Counted from the stretch's first letter, positions 17,736 to 26,780 are shown. The stretch is DNA of 64,000 nucleotides from Candidatus Pristimantibacillus lignocellulolyticus (GCA_023639215.1 CP097899.1:2171001-2235000); one strand, 5' to 3'. Translations and numbers: made by a program. Notes: generated by a model from the letters alone, not told the origin.

Positions 17736-18404
17736 ATGAATTTTAATGATATTATTAAGCAAAGTGTAATAACACTGGAGAATTTCCGAGCGGTATCTTA
17801 TTTTGATATGGTATTAGGATTATTAATTTCATTTTTATTAGGTATGTTTATATACGCGATATATCGTAAATCTTTCCGCGGTGTCGTATATAGTTACAAT
17901 TACAATGTATCATTCGTACTTATGACGATGATTACTGCACTTATTATTATGACGATTAGTACGAATATTGTATTATCATTAGGTATGGTTGGTGCACTAA
18001 GTATTGTTCGTTTCCGGACAGCAGTGAAAGATCCGCTTGATATCGTCTATATGTTCTGGGCGATCTCCGTCGGGATTGCTGTAGGTGCGAAAATATATCC
18101 GTTAGCGATTGGTGGATCATTAATTATCGGTCTTGTTATTTATTGGTTAAGCAAAAAGAAAATTCGTGAGGAAGCTTATCTATTAATTATTCGTCATTCT
18201 GAGGAAGCGACTTCTGAATTACGTATAGAAATGAGAAAGTTAAGTGGTAAGCTAAAGTCCAAAACAATACGTAAAGGCTATACCGAAGTCACTTATGAAA
18301 TAAAGTTGAAGGACGATAACACATCATTTTTACAGGCAATTTCTGAAATTGAAGGTGTATCAGACGCTTCATTAGTGAACTATACAGGTGACTACGCTCA
18401 ATAA
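17736..18404 (+). CDS. DUF4956 membrane protein
   Basis: 222 residues with about four membrane segments in the first 150 (one near 25-45, then LMTMITALIIMTIST, LSLGMVGALSIVRFRTA and a pair after residue 105). A soluble C-terminal ferredoxin-like tail follows. The text SLGMVGALSIVRFRTAVKDP is the family hallmark. DUF4956 is recurrently linked to VTC and CotH genes, but its role is unknown to me. ATG at 17736 with GGAGGA nine bases upstream. It is the last gene of the pel unit: a terminator follows at 18462. Confidence 0.85.
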   Translation: MNFNDIIKQSVITLENFRAVSYFDMVLGLLISFLLGMFIYAIYRKSFRGVVYSYNYNVSFVLMTMITALIIMTISTNIVLSLGMVGALSIVRFRTAVKDPLDIVYMFWAISVGIAVGAKIYPLAIGGSLIIGLVIYWLSKKKIREEAYLLIIRHSEEATSELRIEMRKLSGKLKSKTIRKGYTEVTYEIKLKDDNTSFLQAISEIEGVSDASLVNYTGDYAQ

Positions 18405-18461
18405 AATAAGACTACTGAAACATTTCGACTTGCTAAAATTGAACTTGAACTTATATAAAAA

Positions 18462-18506
18462 CTGTTTTGTGCAGCTCTAATCAGACGTGCGCAAAACGGT
18501 TTTTTA
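18462..18506 (+). terminator. Terminator of the pel operon
   Basis: CTGTTTTGTGC (18462-18472) pairs with GCGCAAAACGG (18489-18499), allowing G-U pairs, followed by seven T. Confidence 0.85.
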
Positions 18507-18595
18507 TTATTAATTTACACAGATAAGACCATTGTATCGTTAATATCATATATAATAGACATATAACAAATGACAACAACGAACGGGGGAGCAAT

Positions 18596-19480
18596 ATGAA
18601 ATTAATAGTTTCGGACATGGATGGTACATTGTTAAATCAAACTTGGCGCATTAGTGAGGAAAATAAACAGGCTATTTTAGAGGCGCAAAAGCAAGGTATT
18701 GAATTTGTAATAGCGACAGGAAGACCATACACTAATGTAACTGCCATTCTAGAAGAAGCGGGAATTTCTTGTCCTGTTATTAGTTTAAATGGAGCGGAAA
18801 CTCGTGATGTAGAAGGTAATCTATTAGCTAGTCAGCCATTGTCAAAAGAACAAGTACGTATTGTTCATAATATATTATTAGAGGAAGATATGTATTATGA
18901 ACTTATGACAAACAAAGGTGCATTTAGTCCGAGTGAAGATCGATGTAGAGCAATTTCCAGATACATCGCTTTACGTGAACTTCCAGATCTATCAGAAGAA
19001 GAACGTGAGAAGTTTGTGAATTCGATGTTCGATGAACGAGTTCGCAATGAAAATTGTAAATTTGTAGATTCATTTGAACCATTACTTGAAGATGATGATA
19101 TTGTTATCTTGAAAATGTTTGCCTTAACAACGTATGAGGATCGACTGGTTAAAGCAGATGCTAGATTACGTAAATTAGATGGTCTAGCGATTACAAGTTC
19201 TGGTCATGAAAATTTAGAAGTGAATAATTTGAATGGTCATAAAGGCTATGCAGTATTACAGTATGCGAAGAGCAAAGGAATTGATGCATCCGAGATTATG
19301 GCAATGGGTGATAGCTATAATGATCTCACGATGTTAACATCAGTTGGTAGAGGCGTCGCAATGGCTAATGCTTCAGAACATATTCGTAATCAAGTTGCAT
19401 TTACAACAAAGCGTAATACAGAATCAGGCGTTGCTCACGCTATCTATGAAATGCTAGCTAGTCGAGTACAAAATGTATAA
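18596..19480 (+). CDS. Cof-type HAD-superfamily phosphatase
   Basis: 294 residues. Motif I is SDMDGTLLN at the N-terminus (nucleophile Asp), motif II is VIATGRPY, and motif IV GDSYNDLTML is near residue 240, with a C2-type cap between. The family dephosphorylates sugar phosphates, nucleotides or flavin precursors; the substrate cannot be told from sequence. The gene is single, with a strong ribosome site (GGGGGAG) and its own terminator. Confidence 0.9.
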   Translation: MKLIVSDMDGTLLNQTWRISEENKQAILEAQKQGIEFVIATGRPYTNVTAILEEAGISCPVISLNGAETRDVEGNLLASQPLSKEQVRIVHNILLEEDMYYELMTNKGAFSPSEDRCRAISRYIALRELPDLSEEEREKFVNSMFDERVRNENCKFVDSFEPLLEDDDIVILKMFALTTYEDRLVKADARLRKLDGLAITSSGHENLEVNNLNGHKGYAVLQYAKSKGIDASEIMAMGDSYNDLTMLTSVGRGVAMANASEHIRNQVAFTTKRNTESGVAHAIYEMLASRVQNV

Positions 19481-19530
19481 TTTGCTATTATAAATGATTA
19501 ATTATTAAACATTAATTAAGATATAACAAA

Positions 19531-19562
19531 GGGTCAATCAGCATCTGCTGATTGACCCTTTT
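19531..19562. terminator. Probable bidirectional terminator
   Basis: A perfect 13-bp stem (GGGTCAATCAGCA at 19531-19543 with its complement at 19546-19558) has a two-base loop and TTTT after it. The minus-strand side is followed by TTTGTT, so it can also end the azlCD transcript. Confidence 0.88.
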
Positions 19563-19626
19563 GTATGAGGAAATATAAGTTGTAACTATGGTACTTATTG
19601 GTCATCCGCACATTACTGTGAGGTAT

Positions 19627-19953
19627 TCAAGAGAAATAGCGTACTAATGCCATTGCTATAACTCCAATTAGTACAGTTAGAGATAAGCTCCTGCTCCATA
19701 TAGCTACAATAACAGTAGGGAGTAAGGCGTAAATGAAGGGTAGGTCAATGGAAATAGCAGAAATGCCAGTTCCATCAACTATCCATACATGCTCCACAAT
19801 TAATGCCGTTAATATACATATCGGAATGTAACTTAACCATTTCATTATCACTTCGGGAAGTTCAACTTTTTTCACCAAAATAAATGGTACGATGCGCGGT
19901 ATCCAAGTGACAATGGCACATCCAATAACAATCCATAAAAATGTTGTACTCAT
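19627..19953 (-). CDS. azlD: AzlD family branched-chain amino acid export subunit
   Basis: 108 residues, almost entirely hydrophobic with four membrane segments. It reads MSTTFLWIVIGCAIVTWIPR at the N-terminus, the AzlD pattern with TWIPRIVPF. AzlD is the small partner of AzlC in export of branched-chain amino acids or analogues. Its start overlaps the end of azlC by four bases, so translation is coupled. Confidence 0.85.
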   Translation of the reverse strand: MSTTFLWIVIGCAIVTWIPRIVPFILVKKVELPEVIMKWLSYIPICILTALIVEHVWIVDGTGISAISIDLPFIYALLPTVIVAIWSRSLSLTVLIGVIAMALVRYFS

Positions 19954-20672
19954 CGTTCAGTCAACACTCCGATCGTTGCCGCTAAAATTGTAGCGATAAT
20001 AACCGCTAGATGTGAGGGAAGAAATAGCATCAGTATAAACATAAAAATAATAGTGTACCCAACAACGAATAACATAGGTTTCAACTTGGAAGATGCAACT
20101 TGCTGTAGTTGTAATATAAGCAATGCTACAAACATTGCAATTAATGCGAAATCTAGCCCCAATATTTCAGGATTACTAATCCATTGTCCTAAGCATGCTC
20201 CAACAACGCTGGAAATGATCCAACATAAATAAGCAGTAATATTAAGTCCGTCCATCCAGCTGGCTTGCATACGTTGTTGCCCCATCAGCTTTGTTGAAGC
20301 AACACCAAATGTTTCATCGGTTAATAAAGTACCGATTCCTATATTGCGCCATATAGAATACGACTTGAAAGCCGGAGCAACTGTTAGTCCCATAAGAAAA
20401 TGTCGCAAATTTACAATGAATGTAGTAAAAATAACTACAGATAGCGGCGTATGTGCGACTAATAACGCGCAAATAATAAATTGCGCCGATCCAGCATATA
20501 CGAATATGGAAAGTAACATAATTTCGAGTATCGAAAGATTTGATGCAGAACCGACAATACCGAAAGCTCCACCAATTCCGATATATCCAAGTAAAGTAGG
20601 TACGCAATCTTTAACACCTTGCCAAAACAACTGTTTCTCGGAAGGTGGATTTAGTGTTGTTTCATTAATCAT
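19950..20672 (-). CDS. azlC: AzlC family branched-chain amino acid exporter
   Basis: 240 residues with 6-8 membrane segments. The conserved text is GYIGIGGAFGIVGSASNLS, then FIVNLRHFLMGLTVAP and LTDETFGVA, all AzlC hallmarks. It is first in the azlCD pair. AAAGGAAC lies 13 bases before the ATG, a rather long spacing, and no other start is close. There is no adjacent AzlB/Lrp-type regulator. Confidence 0.88.
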   Translation of the reverse strand: MINETTLNPPSEKQLFWQGVKDCVPTLLGYIGIGGAFGIVGSASNLSILEIMLLSIFVYAGSAQFIICALLVAHTPLSVVIFTTFIVNLRHFLMGLTVAPAFKSYSIWRNIGIGTLLTDETFGVASTKLMGQQRMQASWMDGLNITAYLCWIISSVVGACLGQWISNPEILGLDFALIAMFVALLILQLQQVASSKLKPMLFVVGYTIIFMFILMLFLPSHLAVIIATILAATIGVLTER

Positions 20673-20737
20673 AATTTGTTCAATGTTCCTTTACAAGTTG
20701 TTATAAATTATATTGTAATGAATTATGATAATACCGT

Positions 20738-21898
20738 CTATGCATTGTTATCTTGCGGTACGGGTCTTGTTGTTGAGAAAATAGCTAGTCCAAGTGCGAT
20801 TGCCATCACAAAACAAGCAGCCCAACTGTTCGTCGTTACATCATCTGTGAAATCAATAAGAAAACCACCTAATGCAGAACCACCAGCAATTCCGAATTGT
20901 AATGCGGAGTTATGAATACTTTGCTGAATATCTCCTGTTTTTGGGCTCGTTTGAATTAGATAAGCTTGTTGTGGTGGTGATACTGCCCAAGACATAATTC
21001 CCCATATAATAAGTAATGGGATAAAAAGATAGAAGTTGTCACGCGTCAATGATATCAGCAATAATGTCACTAGAAATGTCGCAACAATCGTTACTACAGC
21101 CCGTCGTGGATTGATTTTATCAGATAATATGCCGCCTAAAAATCCACCAGCAATTGCAGAGAAACCGAACACGAAGTAGATCATACTAACCTGACTTGCA
21201 TTCAATCCGTAGTATTGCTGAACGTAAGGAGTTAAGTATGCATAGAACAAGTAGTGACCGCCAATCGCAAACATCATCATCAGATGTCCGGATGCAATTT
21301 TGATCTGTTTAATGGCTAGGAATTGTTCGCGAATCGTAATAACTTTACCGCCAGGTACTTTCTCAATAAATAAAACAATAATAAAGAAGGCTATAACCGT
21401 TAAAATGGAAGCGATTAGAAAGATAATACGCCAACTCCAAAAATCACTTATTAAAACACCAACGGGAATACCTATAACGATGGATGAACTAATTCCCATT
21501 GATACAAAACCAATAGCTCTAGCTCGATAGTTCTCGGATACAACTTTAATTGATAATGTCAACGCTAGTACGATGACGAGTGAGCCAGATGCGGCATTAA
21601 CAATGCGAGCAATAAGTAATATGAAGTAATTTGGCGCGAGAAAGGCAATCATTGTCCCAACAAAGAATATAGTTAACGAGATTAATAATAACTTTTTACG
21701 CTCGATTTTAGATGTTGCTGATAATAATAATGGACCTGCAATAGCAAATACAAGTGAAAAAACTGTAATAAGTAAGCCAGCGGAGGAAATACTAACATTT
21801 AGATCTTCTGAGATCTGAGGAAGAATACCTCCAATTATTAGTTCAACTAATCCAACTACAAAAGCTGCAATCGTTAGTGCGATAACCTTGATGTTCAT
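20738..21898 (-). CDS. MFS efflux transporter (DHA1, AraJ-like)
   Basis: 386 residues with 12 membrane segments. The N-terminal region VELIIGGILPQISEDLNVS and the following SAGLLITVF are typical of the DHA1/AraJ drug or sugar efflux group. The start MNIKVIAL at 21898 was chosen because AAAAGGA lies about 11 bases upstream; an upstream frame would add 32 residues with no signal. It is divergent from a Crp/Fnr-type regulator that probably controls it. Confidence 0.85.
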   Translation of the reverse strand: MNIKVIALTIAAFVVGLVELIIGGILPQISEDLNVSISSAGLLITVFSLVFAIAGPLLLSATSKIERKKLLLISLTIFFVGTMIAFLAPNYFILLIARIVNAASGSLVIVLALTLSIKVVSENYRARAIGFVSMGISSSIVIGIPVGVLISDFWSWRIIFLIASILTVIAFFIIVLFIEKVPGGKVITIREQFLAIKQIKIASGHLMMMFAIGGHYLFYAYLTPYVQQYYGLNASQVSMIYFVFGFSAIAGGFLGGILSDKINPRRAVVTIVATFLVTLLLISLTRDNFYLFIPLLIIWGIMSWAVSPPQQAYLIQTSPKTGDIQQSIHNSALQFGIAGGSALGGFLIDFTDDVTTNSWAACFVMAIALGLAIFSTTRPVPQDNNA

Positions 21899-21987
21899 GT
21901 AATACTCATTCCTTTTCATAATGCTGTTATAATTAAGGTTCTTCTCATGTTCCTTGTATATTATAGGCAATAACCTCAACTCACAAA

Positions 21988-22001
21988 AGGACATATGTCC
22001 T
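21988..22001. promoter_or_regulatory. 14-bp perfect palindrome between MFS gene and Crp-type regulator
   Basis: AGGACATATGTCCT lies in the 190-base divergent gap, 90 bases from the MFS start and 87 from the regulator start. It is a candidate operator for the neighbouring regulator. Confidence 0.45.
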
Positions 22002-22088
22002 AATTTACTGTGGCAATTAATTTTATATTTTGAAGTTGAGTAAATCGTAACGATTATAAAGCAATGAAAGTTTTTGGAGGTAATACGT

Positions 22089-22790
22089 ATGACTCATGAT
22101 GAAGAACAATTACAAATTAAACAATGGCTAACTAACAATGATATAGTGGAGCTATTTCATGAAACAACTTTTGCACAGATGAGCTTGAGACAACTTCAGC
22201 CCGGTGAGTTGCTAGTTGAAAATGGAGATCAGGTGCAACATTTATATATTCAAGTTGAAGGTAAATTAAAAATATCGACAGCTTTGCCTAATGGACGCAC
22301 ATTGTTATTACGTTTTTGCCAACCGATCTCATTGATTGGTGATATAGAACTTATTAATGGAGAACAAGCAAAGGTATTTGTTGAAGCAATTAATACTTCG
22401 ACGGTTATCGCCATCCCATACCGAGCACTTCAAGAGTATGAATTGAAGCATGCCCAATTTCTAAGATATTTACTAGATCACGTTTCTCATAAATTAAATA
22501 GTATTTCGTTATCGGCAAGTGTGAATGTACTTACTTCAGTAGAAAATCGTTTTGCAAGTTATTTGATTTCTATTGCACAAAATACAGAACATTTAAAGTT
22601 CAAACGCGGTGAATTAGAAACGACGAAACTAACTGAAATTGCTGAATTATTAGGAACAAGTTATCGACATTTGAATCGAGTTATTAAAAAGTTCGTTGAT
22701 CAAAAATTAATTCAAAAAAATTATAATGGCATCGTCATTATCGATATGGAAGGTTTACAAAAATTAAGTAACGGAAGTCTATATCAATAG
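22089..22790 (+). CDS. Crp/Fnr family transcriptional regulator (YeiL-like)
   Basis: 233 residues. The N-terminal cyclic-nucleotide-binding-like beta-roll (LQPGELLVENGDQVQHLYIQ) includes the hydrophobic segment TLLLRFCQPISLIGDIELIN. A long dimer helix follows, then a C-terminal winged helix (LTEIAELLGTSYRHLNRVIK). Only a single Cys is visible in the sensing domain, so an Fnr-like Fe-S cluster is unlikely. ATG at 22089 has GGAGG eight bases upstream. It is divergent from an MFS transporter. Confidence 0.85.
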   Translation: MTHDEEQLQIKQWLTNNDIVELFHETTFAQMSLRQLQPGELLVENGDQVQHLYIQVEGKLKISTALPNGRTLLLRFCQPISLIGDIELINGEQAKVFVEAINTSTVIAIPYRALQEYELKHAQFLRYLLDHVSHKLNSISLSASVNVLTSVENRFASYLISIAQNTEHLKFKRGELETTKLTEIAELLGTSYRHLNRVIKKFVDQKLIQKNYNGIVIIDMEGLQKLSNGSLYQ

Positions 22791-22924
22791 CTACTTATTC
22801 AATGAAATAGCTATTAATATTGCCTGATTTATGTGCTAAACTAATTAGAAGTTATAGTAAAGGGTAACGCTTTAATAATCACTTCCAAATAATGAGGAAG
22901 AAGTAGCTATTGCAATTCCGTTTA

Positions 22925-22947
22925 AATGTAACTATAATAATTACATT
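22925..22947. promoter_or_regulatory. Operator-like dyad upstream of the Rrf2 gene
   Basis: AATGTAA (22925-22931) and TTACATT (22941-22947) are perfect 7-bp arms around a nine-base AT-rich centre that contains TATAAT-like sequence, 12 bases before the regulator start. It is a likely autoregulatory site; a TGTAA/TTACA core recurs at 23402. Confidence 0.55.
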
Positions 22948-22959
22948 GAGGTGAGACAA

Positions 22960-23367
22960 ATGGTAAATCATCGTATGTCTGTCGCAATCCATGTGATGAC
23001 TCTCATTGCTCTTACGGAGCAAAAGGAATTACTGACATCCGAATGGATTGCTGGTAGTGTCAATACGAATCCAGTTGTCATTAGGAGAATTACATCCTCC
23101 CTTAAGAAGGCAGGTCTGTTGCGTTCCGGTCGAGGAACGAAGGGAATGTCTCTAACAAAAGCTGTAAATGATATTACGCTCTACGAAATCTATGCTGCGG
23201 TAACACCTGATCATGAATTATTTGCTATTCATAAGGATACCAATATAGATTGTCGTGTTGGACGTAAGATCGAGAGTAGCTTGGGTGAAGTCTATGCAGA
23301 TTTGGGAAAAAAGCTTGAGGATGAATTATCGAAAGTGACATTGGGAATGATAACAGATCGAATCTAG
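22960..23367 (+). CDS. Rrf2 family transcriptional regulator (YwnA-like)
   Basis: 135 residues. An N-terminal winged helix (MSVAIHVMTLIALTEQ, then SVNTNPVVIRRITSSLKKAG) and a dimer helix form the Rrf2 fold. Only one Cys (NIDCRVG) is present, so it lacks the three-Cys cluster of IscR/NsrR and resembles YwnA. In Bacillus subtilis ywnA is next to the NAD(P)H-binding ywnB, as here. ATG at 22960 follows GAGGTGA. Confidence 0.87.
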   Translation: MVNHRMSVAIHVMTLIALTEQKELLTSEWIAGSVNTNPVVIRRITSSLKKAGLLRSGRGTKGMSLTKAVNDITLYEIYAAVTPDHELFAIHKDTNIDCRVGRKIESSLGEVYADLGKKLEDELSKVTLGMITDRI

Positions 23368-23401
23368 TGAAAGCTGGACGATCTTTTTTTCTCGCATTAA
23401 A

Positions 23402-23414
23402 TGTAACAATTACA
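23402..23414. promoter_or_regulatory. TGTAA/TTACA dyad before the YwnB-like gene
   Basis: TGTAACAATTACA is a short dyad with the same arms as the site at 22925-22947, here with a three-base centre. It lies between the Rrf2 gene and its presumed target. Confidence 0.45.
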
Positions 23415-23440
23415 GTTACTAATCATCCGTAAATCAGGCT

Positions 23441-23566
23441 ATGCTTTCGACGTATTTTTTATTTTCAAGAAGTAACTCAAGTAGTTAATAAAAAAAGGTA
23501 ATGCTTACGTAGCAACTTTTATGAACAAGAAGTTGTTATAGGAAGCACCTAAAAGTCTTAGGAGGA
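23441..23566 (+). repeat. Two tandem 60-bp hairpin leader units (TGCTTwCG family), locus 1
   Basis: Unit 1 begins ATGCTTTCGACGTA at 23441 and has stem arms TTTTTTATT (23455-23463) and AATAAAAAA (23487-23495). Unit 2 begins ATGCTTACGTAGCA at 23501, with outer arms ACTTTTA/TAAAAGT (23515-23521, 23550-23556) and an inner AACAA/TTGTT stem, and ends CTTAGGAGG, which is the ribosome binding site of the next gene. The same architecture occurs at 31558-31663 and 34768-34950. Confidence 0.7.
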
Positions 23567-23572
23567 ATTATA

Positions 23573-24205
23573 ATGAAAATCGCAGTTATTGGAGCAAGTG
23601 GTAAAGCAGGGTCTAACATCGTGGAGGAAGCTTTAAGTCGTGGGCATGAAGTTACTGCAATCGTGCGTGATGCATCAAAAGTAAACAATAGTAAAGTAAA
23701 CGTTATCGAAAAGGATATTCAAGCACTTACGACTGAAGATATTAAAGGTTTTGATGCGGTAGTTAATGCATTTGGTGCGCCATTTGGTTCAGAGCAGTTA
23801 CATGTAGAACTTGGCCAACATCTAATTGAATTATTCCAAGGCGTATCAACTCGTCTAATTGTTGTAGGTGGTGCTGGAAGCTTGTATGTTGATCCTGAAT
23901 TAACACTAAAAGTAATGGATACAGCTGATTTCCCTGAAATGTTCTATGCAACAGCAAGCAATCAAGGACGCAACTTAGAAGATCTGAAAGCCTCAAGCAT
24001 TAACTGGACATTTTTAAGCCCTGGTGGTTTCTTCGATCCTGAAGGTAAACGTAGCGGTAGTTATAAAGTTGGTGGTGATCAGCTAATTCTGAATGATCAA
24101 CAAGAAAGCTACATTAGCTATAGTGATTATGCTATTGCAATCGTTGATGAAATCGACAATGCTAACCATGTGAAAGCTCGCTTTAGCGTTGTTGGACCTC
24201 ATTAA
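23573..24205 (+). CDS. NAD(P)-binding oxidoreductase (YwnB-like, atypical SDR)
   Basis: 210 residues. The N-terminus MKIAVIGASGKAGSNIVEEA is a Rossmann NAD(P) motif (GASGKAG). The rest follows the NAD(P)H-binding/NmrA-like pattern (VVVGGAGSLYVDP-like segment, INWTFLSPGGFFDPEG). The catalytic YxxxK of classical SDRs is not obvious. The substrate is unknown; the Rrf2 regulator upstream suggests a stress role. The ribosome site TTAGGAGG is provided by the 3' end of a hairpin repeat unit. Confidence 0.87.
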   Translation: MKIAVIGASGKAGSNIVEEALSRGHEVTAIVRDASKVNNSKVNVIEKDIQALTTEDIKGFDAVVNAFGAPFGSEQLHVELGQHLIELFQGVSTRLIVVGGAGSLYVDPELTLKVMDTADFPEMFYATASNQGRNLEDLKASSINWTFLSPGGFFDPEGKRSGSYKVGGDQLILNDQQESYISYSDYAIAIVDEIDNANHVKARFSVVGPH

Positions 24206-24236
24206 TTAATATATATAGAGACCCATATTCAAATAA

Positions 24237-24291
24237 AACAATGGCCCTACTACGAAATGCGCAATGCATAAGTAGTGGGGCTATTGTTTTT
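24237..24291 (+). terminator. Terminator of the YwnB-like gene
   Basis: A long stem, ACAATGGCCCTACTAC with GTAGTGGGGCTATTGT, ends in TTTT. The loop holds GCGCAATGCAT. The small open frame starting at 24241 runs through this hairpin and is not considered a gene. Confidence 0.85.
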
Positions 24292-24800
24292 GGTTCTGTA
24301 AATTCAAGAAGATATTTTGAGAATGTTGAAATATGTTATAATTTCGTCTATGAGTTCATCGTTTGTCTAATATATTACAAGAGTTTTGAGTTGAAATCCC
24401 TAGGGAACATCAAGCGTTTTATAAAAAAAGATTTGAAATATTATGAGTTTGGAGATACATTTCCAAGCTCATTTTTAATTTAATTAATAAATTTGCTATA
24501 ACTAGTTTTGTTCATAATTGTGTTATATGGACTTTGTGACTAGGAATAACCTTCTATGTATCTTTCTTTACTTTATAACCTCATTATTATTTGTCGATTT
24601 AACTTTCGAATTAATAGTTTTAATGTCGACAGTTGTAAAAACTAGTAGAAAAGATCTATTAATCTAGTTGATGTAAAATGATTTATTAGGTAAATTATAT
24701 ATATTGTTGTAAAAATATCAATTTGTTTCCTTTGATCATGATTTACTATATTGATAATTATGATAGATTGCAAATTGTATATCATCTTGGGAGGAAAGTA
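24292..24800. other. AT-rich intergenic stretch with no gene seen
   Basis: About 500 bases, extremely AT-rich, with no supported gene, tRNA or terminator. The promoter of the M14 peptidase gene presumably lies in the last 150 bases. Confidence 0.6.
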
Positions 24801-26168
24801 ATGAGGATTAAACCATTAGTAGCAAGTCTAATCATTCTAGCAATGCTGGCGCCGTTTCACTATGCTGATGCAGCGGATGTTGTGAAACAAAAAAAAGAAT
24901 ATACATATGAGATGGTGAAAAGAGATCTTATCGCGCTAGAGAAGAGTTACCCTGATCTTGTTGAACTGAAAACGATAGGGAAGACTGAGTATGGTAGAGA
25001 GATTTATGCGATATCGGTTGGAAAAGGCACACCAACAGCATTTGTTAATGCTTCTCATCATGCTAGAGAGCATTTCACAACTGCTATAGTGATGAATCAG
25101 ATTCAAGATTTACTTACTCGTTCTGAGACAGAAGATAAAGTAAACACATTACTTGATCACGTCACGCTATGGTTTGTATCTATGGTGAATGCAGATGGAG
25201 TTACACTTGTTCAACAAGGTGTATCGGCATTCCCAGAAGCAGATAGAAAAGCGATACTTGCGATGAATGATGGGAAAACGGACTTTTCCAGATGGAAAGC
25301 TAATGCAAAGGGCATTGATCTTAATAGACAGTATCCGGCAGATTGGGCAAACATCAAGTCTAATCCCGGTAAAAAGTATTATGCAAACTATAAGGGAAGC
25401 TCACCATTACAAACAAAAGAAAATCAAGCAATTATGACTTTTACATACGAAATCAATCCTCAAATGACGATGTCCTATCATTCTTCTGGACAAGTGATCT
25501 ACTGGAATTTTCATAATGACGAGAGCGTCATTGCTAGAGATACAAAATTAGCTAGACAATTAGCACAAATAACAGGATATAAATTAATGACGCCGACAAC
25601 GAATCCCTCCGGAGGCGGATATTCAGATTGGTTTATTCAAACATTCAAACGTCCTGCTTATACGCCTGAACTAGCAACAAGTAGTGGCGAAAGACCTGTA
25701 AAATTGAATCAGTTTGCCGAAGAGTGGAAGCGTAACAAAGAAGTTCCAATATGGTTAGCCGAAAATGCTTATATATTATGGAGAGATGAAGTTCAAAGCA
25801 AATTAATAGAAGAAGAAGTAGAAATCACGTTAACAGAGAAAACAAAAATCTATCATTCAATGAATAAGAGTGACTCTGCTTATTCAACAATTTCACCAAC
25901 AACGATTAAATCTACTGCTCATTGGGATAAATGGTATCTTGTTGAGACATGGTTAGGTGAAAAATACATCTATGTAGCTGATGCAGAAATTGTAACTCCA
26001 GTAAAGACGGTGAACATTACGAAATCTACTAAGATGCATGCAATTCCTTATGAAAATTCAAATGTGAAAGGTTACTTATCTCCACAAACTATCAAAGTGA
26101 TTACACAAACAGGGAACTGGTCAAAAGTAAACACATGGCTAGGAGAAGTATGGATACAAGTTAAGTAA
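24801..26168 (+). CDS. Secreted M14 family zinc carboxypeptidase with C-terminal SH3-like repeats
   Basis: 455 residues. Signal peptide MRIKPLVASLIILAMLAPF, with cleavage near HYADAAD. The peptidase domain has the zinc site HHARE (HxxE) near residue 90 and the third ligand His in MTMSYHSSGQ, the substrate-binding DLNRQYPADW, and catalytic Glu in AYTPELATS. Two SH3-like segments at the C-terminus (HWDKWYLVETWLGEKYIYV and NWSKVNTWLGEVWIQV) would bind cell wall. A role in murein peptide or external peptide trimming is likely (gamma-D-Glu-diamino-acid type enzymes look like this). ATG at 24801 with GGGAGGA five bases upstream; the longer frame lacks a signal. Confidence 0.88.
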   Translation: MRIKPLVASLIILAMLAPFHYADAADVVKQKKEYTYEMVKRDLIALEKSYPDLVELKTIGKTEYGREIYAISVGKGTPTAFVNASHHAREHFTTAIVMNQIQDLLTRSETEDKVNTLLDHVTLWFVSMVNADGVTLVQQGVSAFPEADRKAILAMNDGKTDFSRWKANAKGIDLNRQYPADWANIKSNPGKKYYANYKGSSPLQTKENQAIMTFTYEINPQMTMSYHSSGQVIYWNFHNDESVIARDTKLARQLAQITGYKLMTPTTNPSGGGYSDWFIQTFKRPAYTPELATSSGERPVKLNQFAEEWKRNKEVPIWLAENAYILWRDEVQSKLIEEEVEITLTEKTKIYHSMNKSDSAYSTISPTTIKSTAHWDKWYLVETWLGEKYIYVADAEIVTPVKTVNITKSTKMHAIPYENSNVKGYLSPQTIKVITQTGNWSKVNTWLGEVWIQVK

Positions 26169-26190
26169 TCGACAGTAGTAATAGTTAAGC

Positions 26191-26227
26191 AAAACAAAGG
26201 GATTTCATTATAAAATCCCTTTGTTTT
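26191..26227 (+). terminator. Terminator of the M14 peptidase gene
   Basis: AAAACAAAGGGATTT pairs with AAATCCCTTTGTTTT around a short loop; the 3' arm ends in TTTT. It is symmetric and could also work on the minus strand. Confidence 0.85.
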
Positions 26228-26259
26228 GTATTATTAACATTTACATAATGAGATAAAAG

Positions 26260-26292
26260 TATTATAGTTAGTTAGGCTAACTAACTATAATA
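26260..26292. promoter_or_regulatory. 33-bp perfect palindrome, probable MarR operator
   Basis: Sixteen-base arms surround a single central G (TATAGTTAGTTAG around 26263-26275 and its complement at 26277-26289, extended by three further pairs on each side). A -10-like TATAAT lies at 26286-26291 within the right arm, so binding would block the promoter of the MarR-MFS pair. Confidence 0.75.
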
Positions 26293-26360
26293 TAATTGAA
26301 GATGATTCACACAATGAACGTAGTAAGTTAGAGACTAGCAATTATTGGAGGTGTATTCAT

Positions 26361-26780
26361 TTGAAACAAAGTTTAATGTCTAATCTTCGTTTAGTTTCTC
26401 GTTTGTACATTAATGGTTTGACTGAGTTGTTAATTCCATATAATTTTACTCCACTTCAATGGGCACTATTACGCTATCTTGTAGAGAATGGGGAGTCCAC
26501 CTATTCGGATGTAGCTACAAAATGGCAAATGGAAAATCCAACGATTACTCCAGTCGCTCACAATCTTGTTAAGCGTCAACTAATCGAAATTCAAACAGGA
26601 TTAGATAAGCGTCAAAAATTAATGGTGGTTACTCCGCTGGGGCAAGAGCAATACGATAATATTCAACGTACAATTTATCCGTATCTTGAAGAAGTTTTTG
26701 AAGGAATAGATGAACAGCAACAACTAGTTTTAGAAGAAGTATTTGAAAATATGTATAAAAACATGACGAGAAGGGGTTAA
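26361..26780 (+). CDS. MarR family transcriptional regulator
   Basis: 139 residues, winged-helix MarR fold: FTPLQWALLRYL, then YSDVATKWQMENPTITPVA (recognition helix region) and the wing LDKRQKLMVVTPLG. The start is TTG at 26361 with GGAGGTG nine bases upstream. The MFS gene begins four bases after its stop, so the two are co-transcribed, and the 33-bp palindrome upstream is the likely operator for autorepression relieved by a ligand. Confidence 0.9.
   Translation: MKQSLMSNLRLVSRLYINGLTELLIPYNFTPLQWALLRYLVENGESTYSDVATKWQMENPTITPVAHNLVKRQLIEIQTGLDKRQKLMVVTPLGQEQYDNIQRTIYPYLEEVFEGIDEQQQLVLEEVFENMYKNMTRRG

Noticed and set aside
24241..24483. 80-codon open frame after the YwnB-like gene
   Set aside because: It starts inside the terminator hairpin, has no ribosome site, and its composition is that of AT-rich intergenic DNA.
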